Shown: positions 35,347-47,330, counted from the stretch's first letter. The stretch: DNA of 64,000 bases from Welwitschia mirabilis (GCA_051453625.1 JBOZIK010000001.1:121835200-121899199), one strand, 5' to 3'. A program made the numbers and translations. Notes: generated by a model not told the origin, from the letters alone.

Positions 35347-35552
35347 CCTAATGCTATATAATGATCTCCACTAAATGCTATAAAACAACCTTTATGAAAT
35401 GCTAAATGATGAAGACTCTACCTAATGCTAGAGGATAAAACCTTATCTACCTAATGCTATAATACAACATCCATCAAATTCTACAATATAGAATCTTATC
35501 TATCTAATGCTAAATAATAAAGATTCTACCTAATGCGACAAGCCAAAGTCTC
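35347..35552 (+). repeat. Eight-unit tandem array in U3 of LTR-B1 (CTAATGCTA core)
   Basis: Eight imperfect units of about 23-29 bp, each built around CTAATGCTA followed by an AT-rich stretch and ATCTAC or TTCATC, ending 25 bp or so before the TATA box. The same eight units in the same order occur in LTR-B2 at 41932-42139. Confidence 0.85.
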
Positions 35553-35578
35553 TTAATCACCTGAACCCTACCCTCACC

Positions 35579-35586
35579 TATAAAAG
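35579..35586 (+). promoter_or_regulatory. TATA box of LTR-B1
   Basis: CTCACCTATAAAAGGACCTT, immediately downstream of the U3 array. Confidence 0.65.
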
Positions 35587-36296
35587 GACCTTGATCTCTG
35601 ATTTGTAATCATCCTTTGTTTGGATAAAGAATAAAATCTTTGGATTGTTAAGGCATAATGGAATTCTAAGTACTTCCTTAGGAAGTGAGTTTATTTCAAG
35701 TAGCTTTAATAATCCTTTCTTCTTCATTAATTTTTGATGTAATGTGCATTATTTTTGATTTAATACTAAAGAGTTATTACTTTTAATTGTTAGTTTTAAG
35801 TTACTTTATACTAGGAATGCTTAAGTGGTAATGCACTATCAAGTTTTACTTGATCACCAAGTGGATTTGAATAATTTAATTGATTTTCATCTTTGTAATT
35901 TCATATATCTTATGTACTATAGGTTCAAACTTTCTATTTTTATTGCAAGGTTATGAAGGATCAGTGACTATCAAATTCAGTAACATTTAAATGGTAAATG
36001 AGACTATGTCATAATAACCTAAGATTTTGGACTTGAGGGTAAAAATTTTGTTGTATATTAATTCTACATATGGTTAAGTAAGGATTTGAAGAAGCATAAA
36101 TTATGCATATTTGAAGCTCACTTGCTTCCCACTTTTTCAATAAAGTTTCACAAAACCACTATCAACTCTTCTCTTTTCCCTTTAGCAAGAGCTAGTGTAA
36201 TTGATACTTAACCTACCCCAATTATCCCTAAGAATAATGATAACTAATTTATAACTTAGTTTAAATTTAGACATTTTCAAAGAAACAATTAGATTT

Positions 36297-36314
36297 TTAC
36301 ACTGTTGTTAAGGA
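36297..36314 (+). promoter_or_regulatory. Decayed PBS of element B
   Basis: TTACACTGTTGTTAAGGA occupies the tRNA-Asp PBS position. It has about eight mismatches to the consensus, almost all C-to-T or G-to-A. Recognised mainly through family A. Confidence 0.55.
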
Positions 36315-36676
36315 TAATGGCATAGTAGCTACTTAGAAAGAGCACAACTTTTTCTTTCTTATAAGTTTTTAATTATAATTTATTTTTCCAATGATGGGTA
36401 CTAGTTTTTTCCAGTGATACCTAAACTAATCTGTTTTCCCTTTCTTTTGTGTGCTTTCCAGTGATTGATACTAGTCATTCCACTAATACTTGAACTAGTT
36501 CTAGTTTGAATTTTTCTTTAGTTTATTTGTTCTAATTAAATCTGGTTATAGGTCTAACAAATTTATTTACAAGTTATAAGAAATAAGCATAAAATTAAAG
36601 TTTAACTCACTTTGGATGCTTTTTTTTTGGTGCATTTCTAATTCTATTTTTTAATGTAAGCTTAATGTTAAAAAAT
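36315..36676 (+). other. Element B leader with CCAGTGATACCT repeats
   Basis: Two units near 36392-36430 and 36460-36505 (GGTACTAG, TTCCAGTGATACCTAAACT) match the family A leader. It runs into the N gap at 36677. Confidence 0.65.
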
Positions 36677-37574
36677 NNNNNNNNNNNNNNNNNNNNNNNN
36701 NNNNNNNNNNNNNNNNNNNNNNNNNNNNNNNNNNNNNNNNNNNNNNNNNNNNNNNNNNNNNNNNNNNNNNNNNNNNNNNNNNNNNNNNNNNNNNNNNNNN
36801 NNNNNNNNNNNNNNNNNNNNNNNNNNNNNNNNNNNNNNNNNNNNNNNNNNNNNNNNNNNNNNNNNNNNNNNNNNNNNNNNNNNNNNNNNNNNNNNNNNNN
36901 NNNNNNNNNNNNNNNNNNNNNNNNNNNNNNNNNNNNNNNNNNNNNNNNNNNNNNNNNNNNNNNNNNNNNNNNNNNNNNNNNNNNNNNNNNNNNNNNNNNN
37001 NNNNNNNNNNNNNNNNNNNNNNNNNNNNNNNNNNNNNNNNNNNNNNNNNNNNNNNNNNNNNNNNNNNNNNNNNNNNNNNNNNNNNNNNNNNNNNNNNNNN
37101 NNNNNNNNNNNNNNNNNNNNNNNNNNNNNNNNNNNNNNNNNNNNNNNNNNNNNNNNNNNNNNNNNNNNNNNNNNNNNNNNNNNNNNNNNNNNNNNNNNNN
37201 NNNNNNNNNNNNNNNNNNNNNNNNNNNNNNNNNNNNNNNNNNNNNNNNNNNNNNNNNNNNNNNNNNNNNNNNNNNNNNNNNNNNNNNNNNNNNNNNNNNN
37301 NNNNNNNNNNNNNNNNNNNNNNNNNNNNNNNNNNNNNNNNNNNNNNNNNNNNNNNNNNNNNNNNNNNNNNNNNNNNNNNNNNNNNNNNNNNNNNNNNNNN
37401 NNNNNNNNNNNNNNNNNNNNNNNNNNNNNNNNNNNNNNNNNNNNNNNNNNNNNNNNNNNNNNNNNNNNNNNNNNNNNNNNNNNNNNNNNNNNNNNNNNNN
37501 NNNNNNNNNNNNNNNNNNNNNNNNNNNNNNNNNNNNNNNNNNNNNNNNNNNNNNNNNNNNNNNNNNNNNNNNNN

Positions 37575-39160
37575 TTGGCATCACTTCCTTCTCTACATAG
37601 AACACTCTAAGAAAAAATTACACAATCCTTTTCTCATCTTGGTAAAACATTTTAGAAATTAGGCCCCTCTAAAAACTTTAAAAATTAATGAATATGTGAA
37701 CCTTTTTTTTTAGATTTCATAATTCATTTTTGAAAAACATTAAAATGAGTTAGGTACATAATTTAAATAAAACACCTTATGAACCCTAATCTACCTTTGA
37801 AAACTATGATAATTCCTATAACACAATAATTATGATCAATCTATAACTATGGAAGATTACATTTAGCCCAAGAGAACCTTAGATATTACATCCAATATAA
37901 TCACAGCAGTCTATATCCTTCTTCCTTCTTTTCCTATTCATTTGACTATCAAACTCCTTATTCCAAATTTGAAATATCTTGTTTATAGGAGTTTGATCCA
38001 TCATATTTCATTATACTCCATGGCTTTTATCCTTCATCATTTAATCTATACCATTCATAATACTTTATTTAATAATAACATTCACCCATCCCATTTGATG
38101 AGAAAGTAATTGGGCATTGCTTGCTATTTTTTACAAAACACTTTAACAAAAATCACACAGTTCTAAAATGTTTTAGATATCATATGCCTCTGAAAACTTA
38201 AAAAATTAATGAAAACATGAACCTTTTTTAAAATTTCATAATTAATTTTCTAAAAATATTAAAATGAGTTAGACACATAATATTAATAAAACATCTTGTG
38301 AACCCTAATCTGTCTATGGAAACTATAATAATTCCTATAGCACACCTAATTATGATTAACCTAAAACTATAGGATATTACATTCAACCCAAGAAAACCTT
38401 AAGAGATTACATTCAATATAATCATAATAGCCTTATCCTTCATCCTCCTTTCCTTATTCATTTAATCATTAAACTCCTTATCCCAAATTTAAAACACCTT
38501 CTTTATAAGACTTTAATTCCATATCTTTCGTTGCACCTCAAGACCCTTATCCTTCATCATTTTATTTGTACCATTCATTATCCTTTATTCAAAAAAAACC
38601 TTCATCCATCCCATTTTATGAGAGAATAATTTAACATCACTTGTTATTCTACATAGAACATTAAAAAAAAATCACATAATCCATTTTTCATCTTGGTAAA
38701 ATAATTTAGATATGAGGTCCCTATGAAAACTTAAAAAATTAATGAAAATGTGAACCTGTCTTTAAATTTTTATAATTCATTTTATAAAAATATCAAAATG
38801 AGTTAGGCATATAATATAAATGAGAAACCTTATGAACCCTACCTTACCTATGAAAACTATGATAATCCCTATAGCACATCTAATTGTGATCAACCTAGAA
38901 CTATAAGAGATTACATTTAGCCCAAGAAAATCTTAGGAGATTACATCCAATATAATCATAATAACCTATTTTATTTGTTCTTATTTTCTTATTCATTTGA
39001 CCATCAAGATTCTTATCCCAAATTTAAAACACCTTTTTTATAAGAGTTTGATCACACATCTTTCATTGCACCTTATGACCCTTATCCTTCATTATTTGAT
39101 TTGTACCATCCATCATTCTTTATTTAGCAATAACCTTCATCCATTTCATTTGATAAGAGA
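37575..39160 (+). repeat. Three tandem copies of a ~525-bp unit in element B
   Basis: Units start at about 37575, 38108 and 38629 (periods about 533 and 521). Each runs from a CATCACTT, CTACATAGAACA segment through TTAATGAAAATGTGAACC, GAACCCTAATCT, ATTACATCCAATATAATCA, CCTTATCCTTCATCATTT to a TTCATCCATCCCATTT end. More units may lie in the N gap to the left. In family A the matching sequence (23800-24200) occurs once. The unit encodes the Tyr/Ser/Pro-rich gag-side segment (YPSSFYLYHS), so the duplication probably lengthened that part before the frames decayed. Confidence 0.85.
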
Positions 39161-40300
39161 GTAAAAATCTTCATTAATTTTTAAAATAAAATTAACCAAG
39201 ACCATGAAATAATTTTTAAATAACACTCCTATTTCCTAAGTAATCTTGAAAAAGGTTTCGAAGCCCAAATCCAAATCCTCTAACACATAGCCTAGACTAA
39301 TGCTTAAATCATGGAAACCCTTAACCAATAGCAATAAAATCTTCATCTAGTACATGAAAATTTTAAAAACAATAACATCAAGTCACATCTAGGAATGAGA
39401 AAGAAATAAATTAGAAAACCCATAAGAACTTGAGTTTAGAAATGCATTAGTCAATGACAAGAAATCTATACTTTGGAGTAGGGTTAAATACATCAAAGAA
39501 TAAACCAGAATGTGAGAAACTATTTAAGAAGAAATATACCTTAGAAATTTCTACCAAGCATGAGTTATTAAGTGACATAAAAAATGAAATCATTGACTTC
39601 CAACCATTGTTACTTAAAGAGGATTCCCATAGTGAGAAAGAAAATATTAGTAATGAATCGTTACATGATTCATCCTCATCTCTTTATCACTATATTTTTA
39701 CCTACATCTACTAATCAATACCCAAGCCTTAGCCAAAAAACAAAACTTCTATATAATTAAAATCAACTTTTAAGGACCATTACTTTTTCAATTTATTTTT
39801 GTCTTCTTCCGAAAATGATATCTTGCAAGATTTGTTGATTAAACATAGAAAAGCTAAGGGATGGAGTATTATTGATTTTAAACATATGGTCTTCTGAAAA
39901 TTATAAACTCTTGCATAAGGATTTACATGGTTTCCCTCTTTGTCTAAAATGCTTCACCAAGTTTCCAATCATTCGATAGTTATTTTCACATTCATGAGTC
40001 TTCATGCACATATCACTTTAGAGAATTTTTAGCTTTTAGACTAGAATTTTCTTTTAGGATAGGATTTTCTTTTAGGTTTGGTTTCTGTTGGAGGAAAAAA
40101 CATAAAAACATGTGTGCTTGATGGTCTCTCTTACATTAAGCCTCACAAGCACTCCCATATTTATGATAATTATCTTAAACCCTTCCACTTATAAATTCCT
40201 ACATTTCACCCCCATAATCCTCTTCATTCATCCTTTCCATTTCCTATTAGCCCTATTAAATCCATAAACCTTCAAATACCACCATCTATCTATGGTTTCT
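39161..40300 (+). pseudogene. Element B coding remnant with pre-RT linker
   Basis: The frame 39454-39714 (86 codons) is open, acidic and Lys-rich (KHELLSDIKNEIIDF, SHSEKENISNESLHDSS), with no domain I can name. It parallels decayed text in family A at 24580-24900. Further on, 39800-39890 reads NDILQDLLIKHRKAKGWSII, which matches the linker that precedes RT in Athila-type pol. From 40090 a GLSYIKPHKHSHIYDNYLKP stretch has no homology I know. RT does not follow. The start of the open frame need not be a real initiation site, since upstream sequence looks coding in the same style. Confidence 0.55.
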
Positions 40301-41583
40301 AGAGACTTACAAACTTGGTTTAAATGGCCTTAAATAAAAAATAAATAATAAACAATCTTGTATCACCTAAATAATGGCTGTGAATTAAGTTTACTTATGT
40401 GTTTTTGAGGAAGAGTATGCTTATTTAGACCGTGATGATTAAGAGCACATTTACTTAAGATCTCTAATTCTAGTAAAGTTCGGTTCAAAAGGTGGAGTCT
40501 ACCTTCATAAAGATTTCTTAAGTTTAAATCTTTTATTAGGAATAAGAATTATCTTGATTAGTCTAATGAGTCAAAGACTTCATAATGTGCATAAAAAATG
40601 AATATGAGAAGATGAATAAAAGAAAAATAATATCTCTTATCCAAATACATACATCATTAATTACTTAATTGAATTTAATTAGCTACATCAGGGCTATGGA
40701 TGCTTCTAGCAATATAGCTCTAATGATCTATTTTATGACACGTTTAACTACAACAGGGCTATAGATGATTGCTGGAAATGTAGCACTGACTCCTTCATAC
40801 ATTAACATGCTTAATTTTATTGAAGGGAGATGTCATAACATTAGATGCTAAATGTAATTTAAAGGATTAAGACTAAGAACATATATGCGAGTAGAAATGG
40901 AAAATAAAGGAACAAAAAAAGGTGGGAATTGAAGGCCTTTTGTGATTTGTCATCTTTTAACTTTCATACTTTGAATTTGATATGGTTTCTTGATTTTGTA
41001 TGGATTAGTTTATCAAAAGTACACTTAGTTAATTTTGGGATTCACTAAAAAAAATACAAAAATGTAATAAATGCCATTAACTTAGAAATGTTTACTCATT
41101 TTTTCAGTAGTTAATGCTTAAGTCCACTATTACATTTTCATTGTCCATCTCTATCATCCATTCCACATCATCTCCACCTCATAAAAATAAACTTTTTAAG
41201 TTTTAGATTTTTAATAAAATAGCCATTTTGTATTAGTTATTTTTTCCCTTTCCTAGTTAAGTTGCATCACTTTGCATGGTTTTCAATAAAAACAACTCTT
41301 AAAAATATTTCTAAGGCTATGTTATCAAAATGATTTTAACACTTTCCACTATATAACTTTAAGGATAAAGTTTAGTTTTGGTTAGGGGGTTTGGCATCCA
41401 CATTTCACTAAGTTTTTTAACAATTTTCTATTTTGATATGTTAAATCCAAAAAAGTGATCATAAAATTTTTTAAAGATATATCATTTGCATACTTGAGAA
41501 CTTTTTCTTTGATAATTTTTCCATGATTAAACATTTTTATCAACTTTTTGCTAAGGGTCTAGTAAAAATCTAATTGGAGTGTG
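40301..41583 (+). other. Element B 3' non-coding region
   Basis: Homologous to 25640-26790 of family A, including AATGAGTCAAAGACTTC and a GGGCTATGGATGCTT block that recurs twice (near 40690 and 40755). It ends in a weak purine-rich stretch before LTR-B2. This is where RT, RNase H and integrase would stand in an autonomous element; none is seen. Confidence 0.65.
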
Positions 41584-42906
41584 TGTTAACATGTAAAAAT
41601 TAACATTAATATTAAGTGTGACATTAATTTAATTATTATAGTTATAAACCATATCTTTTACTACTTTTAAAATAAAATTTAACATTATGATTTTCTCCAT
41701 GATAATTGTGGATCTTTATCCATGCTTTAAAGCATATAGTGGAAGATGGACATAATACTACATAAAACAAATAGTAAAAATGGAGATATGAGGTGGTGAC
41801 ATATAACAATATCATTACAAGAATGTGGAAGAGGAATGAGGAGGTGGCATTGAAGAGATGTGGCAATAGCATCAGTTAGTAGAGGAATCTAGCTTTAAAG
41901 GCCACATGTTAAACTCATTATGACGAAGATTTCACCTATGCTATATGATGATCTTTACCAAACATTATAAGATACCCTACACCAAATGCTAAATGATGAA
42001 TATTCTACCTAATGCTAGAAGATGTAATCTTATCTACCTGATGCTACAAGACAACCTTCATCAAATGGTACAAGACATAATCTTATCTACCTAATGATAA
42101 ATGATGAAGATTCTATCTAAAACTATAAGTCAAAGGCTCTCAATTACCTTAACTCTATCCTCATCTATAAAAGGGCCTTGAAACCTCATTTGTAATCATC
42201 CTTTGTTAGGGTAAAGCATAGAATCTTTGGAGTATCAAGGCACATCAGCCTTTTGAGTACTTCCTTAGGGAATGAACTTGTTTTAAGGATCTTGAGGAGT
42301 CCTTCATTATTCCTTCATATTTAATGTAATGTGTAGTATTTATGATTTAATACTAAAGAGTGTTTACTTTTAATTGTTATTTTCAATTTACTTTAAATCA
42401 AGAATGTTTAAGTAGAAACACATTATTAAGTTTTAGTTTGATCACTATGTGGATTTGAATAAGTTAATTGATCTTCATCTTTATAGTTTTATAGATCTTA
42501 TGCACTATATATTTACACTTTCTATTTTTATTGCAAGGTTGTGAAGGATCAATGATTGTTGAATTCATCAACACTCAAATGGTGAATGAGATTATGTTAC
42601 CATAACCCAAGATTTTACACTTAATGATTTGAAGTTTCTTGTACGTTAATGTTGCATATGGTTAAGTAAGGATTTGCAAAGGATAAATTAGACATATCTG
42701 AATCTTACTTGCTTCCCACTTTTCCAACTAAGTTTTACATAACCATCTCAACTCTTTTATTTTCTCTTTTTCTTTTATTTTAATTTTTAAACTTGTAAGT
42801 TAGTAAGAGTTAGTGTAAGTTTTGCTTAGTCTACATCAATTATCTCTAAGAAATAATGATAACTAAGTTTTAACTTAGTTTAATCTAGATAGTTTTAATA
42901 TGAACA
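41584..42906 (+). repeat. LTR-B2 (about 1323 bp)
   Basis: Matches LTR-B1 from TGTTAACATG to the GAACA end. The eight-unit U3 array is at 41932-42139 and the TATA box (CATCTATAAAAGGGCC) at 42166-42173. The minus-strand frame 41642-41872 is an antisense artefact. Confidence 0.82.
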
Positions 42907-43260
42907 AATAATTTTATACTATTAAGGCATATTTTTTAAAAGTCAAAAATCTTATTTATTAGATGTTTTATGTTAACATAGTTTTTGAAATAGTTCTTGT
43001 TTATTTTATGTAATGCAAAATTCATAACTTAATTGGTACCACCATCACTTATACTTGTACTACCATGCTTTCATCATTCTATTTGCAAATTACATATTTT
43101 AGTAATATCTATTATTTTATATTAGTAATCTATCATAAAAATATTTTCATGAATTATTGGATTAGACCTACTCTGAATAACTTTATAGAAAAAGTAAGAA
43201 ATAACTAGAATTCAAACCTCTCCTAAATAATTCTAATAATGATTTTAATTAAGACTATCT
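42907..43260. other. AT-rich spacer between element B and the LINE
   Basis: No domain seen. The first 20 bases weakly resemble the region after LTR-B1, so LTR-B2 might once have headed another copy. Confidence 0.45.
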
Positions 43261-43599
43261 AAAACTGGGGGTGGAGTAGGATGGAGTAAAGTAGAAGGCT
43301 CAATGCTTTTTTATCTAGGTAAGAGAGTCAAACTGCACATCGGTTTACGTTAAAATGAGCTAGTATAATGGCTAAGGACTGGAGAAACAAAGGGGAGGAC
43401 AATGAGCTAGGTTATTAGAGCAGAGGTTTTTGGCAATAGTAGAGGAGACAATGAAAGAAGAAACAACAAGAGGAGAAAAGAGGAAGAGTAAAGGGAGAGG
43501 AGCGTTATTAAGATTGAGGCATAAGTGGTAGTGTAGGTAATAGCCTTAGCCAAAATTATCTATAGAATTGGGTCACTAAAATAGAAGGAGACTAGGCAT

Positions 43600-44700
43600 T
43601 AGTTAGAGATGGAACTATAATTTATTTAGGTTTAGAAGTAGGATAACCATGATAGTTGCATAGCTAAGGCCATGGAGCCCTCTATAATGAAATGTTTTAA
43701 AGAAAATGAAACTTTTAAGATTAAATATACTCTAGAGAACTTTATGATGATAGAGAAACATTTCAAGTTCCAAGACCAAACCTAGAGGTTATTAGAATGA
43801 ACTAGAATATTGTTTATTCAAATCATCAACGTTCCAGATGATTCAATATCCTTTAGAAGGATTTAAACATATTTATGTTAAGAGGTTCTTTTTTTAAAGC
43901 AAGGGATTTATCCTTGGCTTAGTAGTGACCTAGGTACTATTTTAGTAAGATCTTTCAAAGATTACTAATTTAGGTAAAATTGAGGGAAGTAAATTTAAAT
44001 CTTTAAAGCCATAAATTTATCTAGGAGTTAGTTGCAAAGTTTGGATATATGATAAAATTGAACCTTATTACAATTGGTGGTTCAAGACTAGTGCTTATCA
44101 GATTTTGTGTCTAGGTAGATATTGAATTAACTTAAAACCTATGGAGTTTTAAAATTTTGCATGTTGAAAATTGAGAGGGTTAAGGTAGAATATGAAAACT
44201 TTATTTCACCCTATACTCTATGCTCTATTATAGGGAATTTAGAAAATTTATGATAAGAATGGTAAGAAATGATGCTCAGGTAAGAACTATCAAAAAAAAT
44301 AATGCTAGCACTAATATTTAAACATATTATAAGTAAATGTAGCATTAAGAAGGACATAAAGGCATTCCAAATGGTAATAAAAAAGAATAAAATAGCATCA
44401 ATCCTTGACACATGGGGTCCAAAATAAGAAAAATTAGCAACAAAAGCGTAATCTTAGTAATAACAAGGAAATGGATGAAAAGGGTAAATAACCTAGTCAA
44501 TCATAATAGCCATGGAAGATGTTTAATAAGTTTACCTCTCTTTCTAGTAGTCAATAAAATGAATCTAAATTAGACTTTAAGTATGAGAATTTAAAAGAAA
44601 TGATAGCCTTCAAAAAGGTTATAAGATCTTCCACTAGAGTGAGGGAAAAAAAGGAAGCATATGAAAATATTACTAACAGATCCCAAATTCTCTAATAGAT
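43600..44700 (+). pseudogene. Possible LINE ORF1 remnant
   Basis: Coding-like patches (for example VMIEKHFKFQDQ near 43750, SLGVSCKVWIYDKIEPYYNW near 44020) precede the endonuclease where ORF1 is expected. I cannot point to the zinc knuckle or RNA-binding domain, so the call rests on position. Confidence 0.4.
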
Positions 44701-44734
44701 ACATCGATAAAAGCTTTAATAAGAAGAGTAAATT

Positions 44735-45900
44735 AATATTTTAAGCTAAAATATTAGAGGCATAAAATGTGCTTCTAGAATACAGGACTTAGAATAATTT
44801 ATTAGTAAACATGATGTTGAAGTTGCTTGTATTTAAAAGATAAAAATTCCAAGAATAAATAACCTAATTACCTTAAATAAAAAGTAGAAAACAAAGTGGA
44901 TTTCCAGCTATGAAAAGGTTAGAGGGCTCCTAATGCTGATAAAAAAGGAAATAGATTCTAATAGCATATAAAATAATAGGTGGTATAAAATTATAGTAGT
45001 ATAATATTAGTTATTATTCAATGTTTACAGGCCACAAAGCATGACAACAAAGAATAAAGTCTGTAAATGAATTCATGAGAAGATAGAGTATAGGAAATAT
45101 ATCATAATGAGGTATTTTAACTAGACATAATAGGAATGAAATAAACAACAAAGAAGTCAATGCAGAAACATAAGGGTAGAAGAGCTAGAGGGATTCTTAA
45201 ATTCTAATTCACTAGGTCTAATTCACTTGATCGAATAGAAGGAAAGAAAATGACAAAATCTTATGAAGAATTAATAGAGCCTTAATTTTAAGTAAGCTAT
45301 TCAGAGACAAGAATTAGATGTTGATAAGGGAAGAAAAATGGTATTTAGATCATATACCTATCATCCTTCTTTAATAAAGAAAGAGGGATATGAATTCTCA
45401 CTTTACATTTGAAAACGCATGGCTTTTGGAAGAGGAAATAGAGTAATGCATGAAAAGGAATTGGAATAAGAACAGGAAAAATCCACTTGAGGATCTACAA
45501 TAAAAGCTTTATAAGGTAAAGTATTGGCTTAAGAAATAGAAAAAATCCTAGGGAAAGAAGTTTTAGTAGTAGGAAATGGTAAAGAAGAAATGCAAAGAAT
45601 TCAGTGGACCTAGGAGAAAGGGGTAGATCTACAAGAATAAGAGTGGAGAAAGTTCTAGAATCTACATTTCCTTCAAAAATAGAAGAGATGAACTGACATT
45701 AAAAAGCTCACATGAACTATTTAAAGCATGGGAATAGGTAGACCAAGTATTTTTTTCAACATTGTAAATTCGAGGAGATAGGCTAATATGATAAAGATAG
45801 TTCTCTAAAACAATAAGTACTACAAGAAGAAGGAAGTGCCCAAAGGCTTTATTGATAGTCTCAAAAAGATATGGAAGGAGTCTAAAGTGATGATTCCATT
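44735..45900 (+). pseudogene. LINE APE-type endonuclease remnant and linker
   Basis: The endonuclease nicks target DNA to prime reverse transcription. Translation from 44738 begins LS-stop-NIRGIK, the family's SWNVRGLN start with the Trp codon turned to stop. It continues through DVEVACI at 44818 (the position of the catalytic QExK-like motif) and FNVYRPQ near 45025 (VYGP-like), with a YFN remnant of the GDFN motif near 45105. The rest is the endonuclease-RT linker, which has scattered recognisable text but many stops. Confidence 0.65.
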
Positions 45901-46079
45901 TAAATTATGAAATGCAAATTATCAGGTGGATAAATATGAAGGAAGAATTTCCCTTAGGTTAGATGGATCAGAAGAAAGTCTAGAAGGAATTAAAAGAGGA
46001 TGAAGCTTAATAGAAGCCCAATTCTAGATGGATGAATAGTGTAATTTCTCTAGAAATATTGAAAATACCTAGGATAATC

Positions 46080-47330
46080 AATTATAATGCATTTAACTAG
46101 GTGATAAGAAGAGGTGATATCCCCCATGCCTAGAATAACACTCATATTATTATGATCCCATAGAATGCTGAAGTTGCTAAGGCAAATGACTATAGATTAA
46201 TATGAGTTTGTAATATAATTTATAGGCTATTTTCAAAGGTATTAGTAAGTAGAATTTTATCCCATCTAAATGACATTATGAGATGGAACTAGACGGGTTT
46301 TCTAGAAGATCATGTCATCTTAAACCAAGTAACTTTTAACCATAAAATTTTTCATTTCATTGAGATGAAAAATAAAAGATCTTATGCTCTAAAGGTAGAC
46401 ATTAAAAATCCTATGTTATAGTGTCCTAGATTTTTCTAGAGCATGTGTTAAAGAAAAAAGGATTATTTTAGAAGTTTATTATCTTAATTTTACAAATGTA
46501 AAGAATAGCCAAATTCATTTTAAAAGATAATTAAGAGACATGTGGGTATTTTAGCTCTAGTAGGAATTTGTGACAGGGGGATCCCCTCTCTTATTAGTTG
46601 TTTATTCTAGTCTTAGACATATTGCAAGGCTACATTCACTAGGTGAAGGAATGGAGCTAACTATTAATGAGCTAAACCTNNNNNNNNNNNNNNNNNNNNN
46701 NNNNNNNNNNNNNNNNNNNNNNNNNNNNNNNNNNNNNNNNNNNNNNNNNNNNNNNNNNNNNNNNNNNNNNNNNNNNNNNATTAATGAGCTAAACCTTGTG
46801 GTGAACCATTTCACAAATAACTCTATCATCTTATTGAAGGAAAACATCTAGTAAATTAGGACTATAAAGAAAGATTTAGAAAAATTCACTAGTAAACTAA
46901 GGCTCAAGATCAACTAGAAAAAAAGTAGGATTTAGTATTTTAACGCTTAGACTAGAATTAAGTAGAGAATTGAAAGAACTCTCAAAATTGAAAATGGGGT
47001 AGAAAAGGACCTATATTTAAAATTTTCATGTTTAAATAGAAAATTATTTCATCATGAAAATACTTATTATTAAAATTAGAAAGGACATATAGCTCATGAA
47101 GTGTAATCTTCTTTTAGGTAGAATTATTATCATGAATATCATTCTATCTACTATAGTGAAATATAGTGCTTCGTATGGGTTGTTACTAGAAAAATTAAAG
47201 AACGTGTTAAACCAGTTGATCAGAAACTTTATCTCAGAAGGAGAACAAAGAGAAGTAAGGTCTCATGCAGTATCTTGGGAAGAGATAGTCAAGCTAGTGG
47301 AAATAAAGGCTAGGAGATCCAAGATGTAAA
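46080..47330 (+). pseudogene. LINE reverse transcriptase remnant
   Basis: RT copies the LINE RNA at the nicked target. Translation shows EVAKANDYRLI near 46170, VCNIIYRLFSKVLVSRILSH near 46210, TGFLEDHVILNQV near 46295, SYALKVDIKN near 46380 (the first catalytic Asp) and a decayed RQGDPLSP box near 46570 (TGGSPLLLVVYS). The open segment 47096-47329 holds LLLGRIIIMNIILSTI and IRNFISEGEQ, VSWEEIVK, typical of the region after RT in plant L1 elements. The FADD-type catalytic box should fall near the N gap at 46680-46779 and I did not see it intact. The gap itself is false, since a 17-bp sequence repeats on both sides. Confidence 0.8.

Larger units (their letters stand above)
34985..36287 (+). 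repeat. LTR-B1 (5' LTR, about 1303 bp)
   Basis: Aligned with LTR-B2 throughout. It contains the eight-unit U3 array, a TATA box and CATCCTTTGTT downstream, and ends GAAACA before the PBS region. Confidence 0.82.
34985..42906 (+). mobile_element. Element B: RT-less gypsy-derived LTR element
   Basis: Two LTRs (34985-36287 and 41584-42906), both starting TGTTAACATGTAAAAATTAA, flank an internal region of about 5.3 kb. That includes an 898-N gap. The order is LTR, decayed tRNA-Asp-type PBS, leader repeats shared with family A, tandem repeats of about 525 bp, gag-side frames, a pre-RT linker, and a long non-coding tail homologous to family A (40580-40980 versus 25980-26290). No RT, RNase H or integrase is visible, though the gap could hide up to 0.9 kb. 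A and B are sister families. Confidence 0.78.

Noticed and set aside
36607-37605. Long open frames across N runs (also at 5630-6451, 15138-15737, 57095-58003, 60589-61545)
   Set aside because: Most of each frame is translated N; only the few flanking codons are real.
37575-39160. CRISPR-like array
   Set aside because: Units are about 525 bp, contiguous and without spacers, inside a plant retroelement.
42907-42930. PBS after LTR-B2
   Set aside because: The similarity to the B1 PBS region is about 20 AT-rich bases with an indel and no following leader repeats; chance cannot be excluded.
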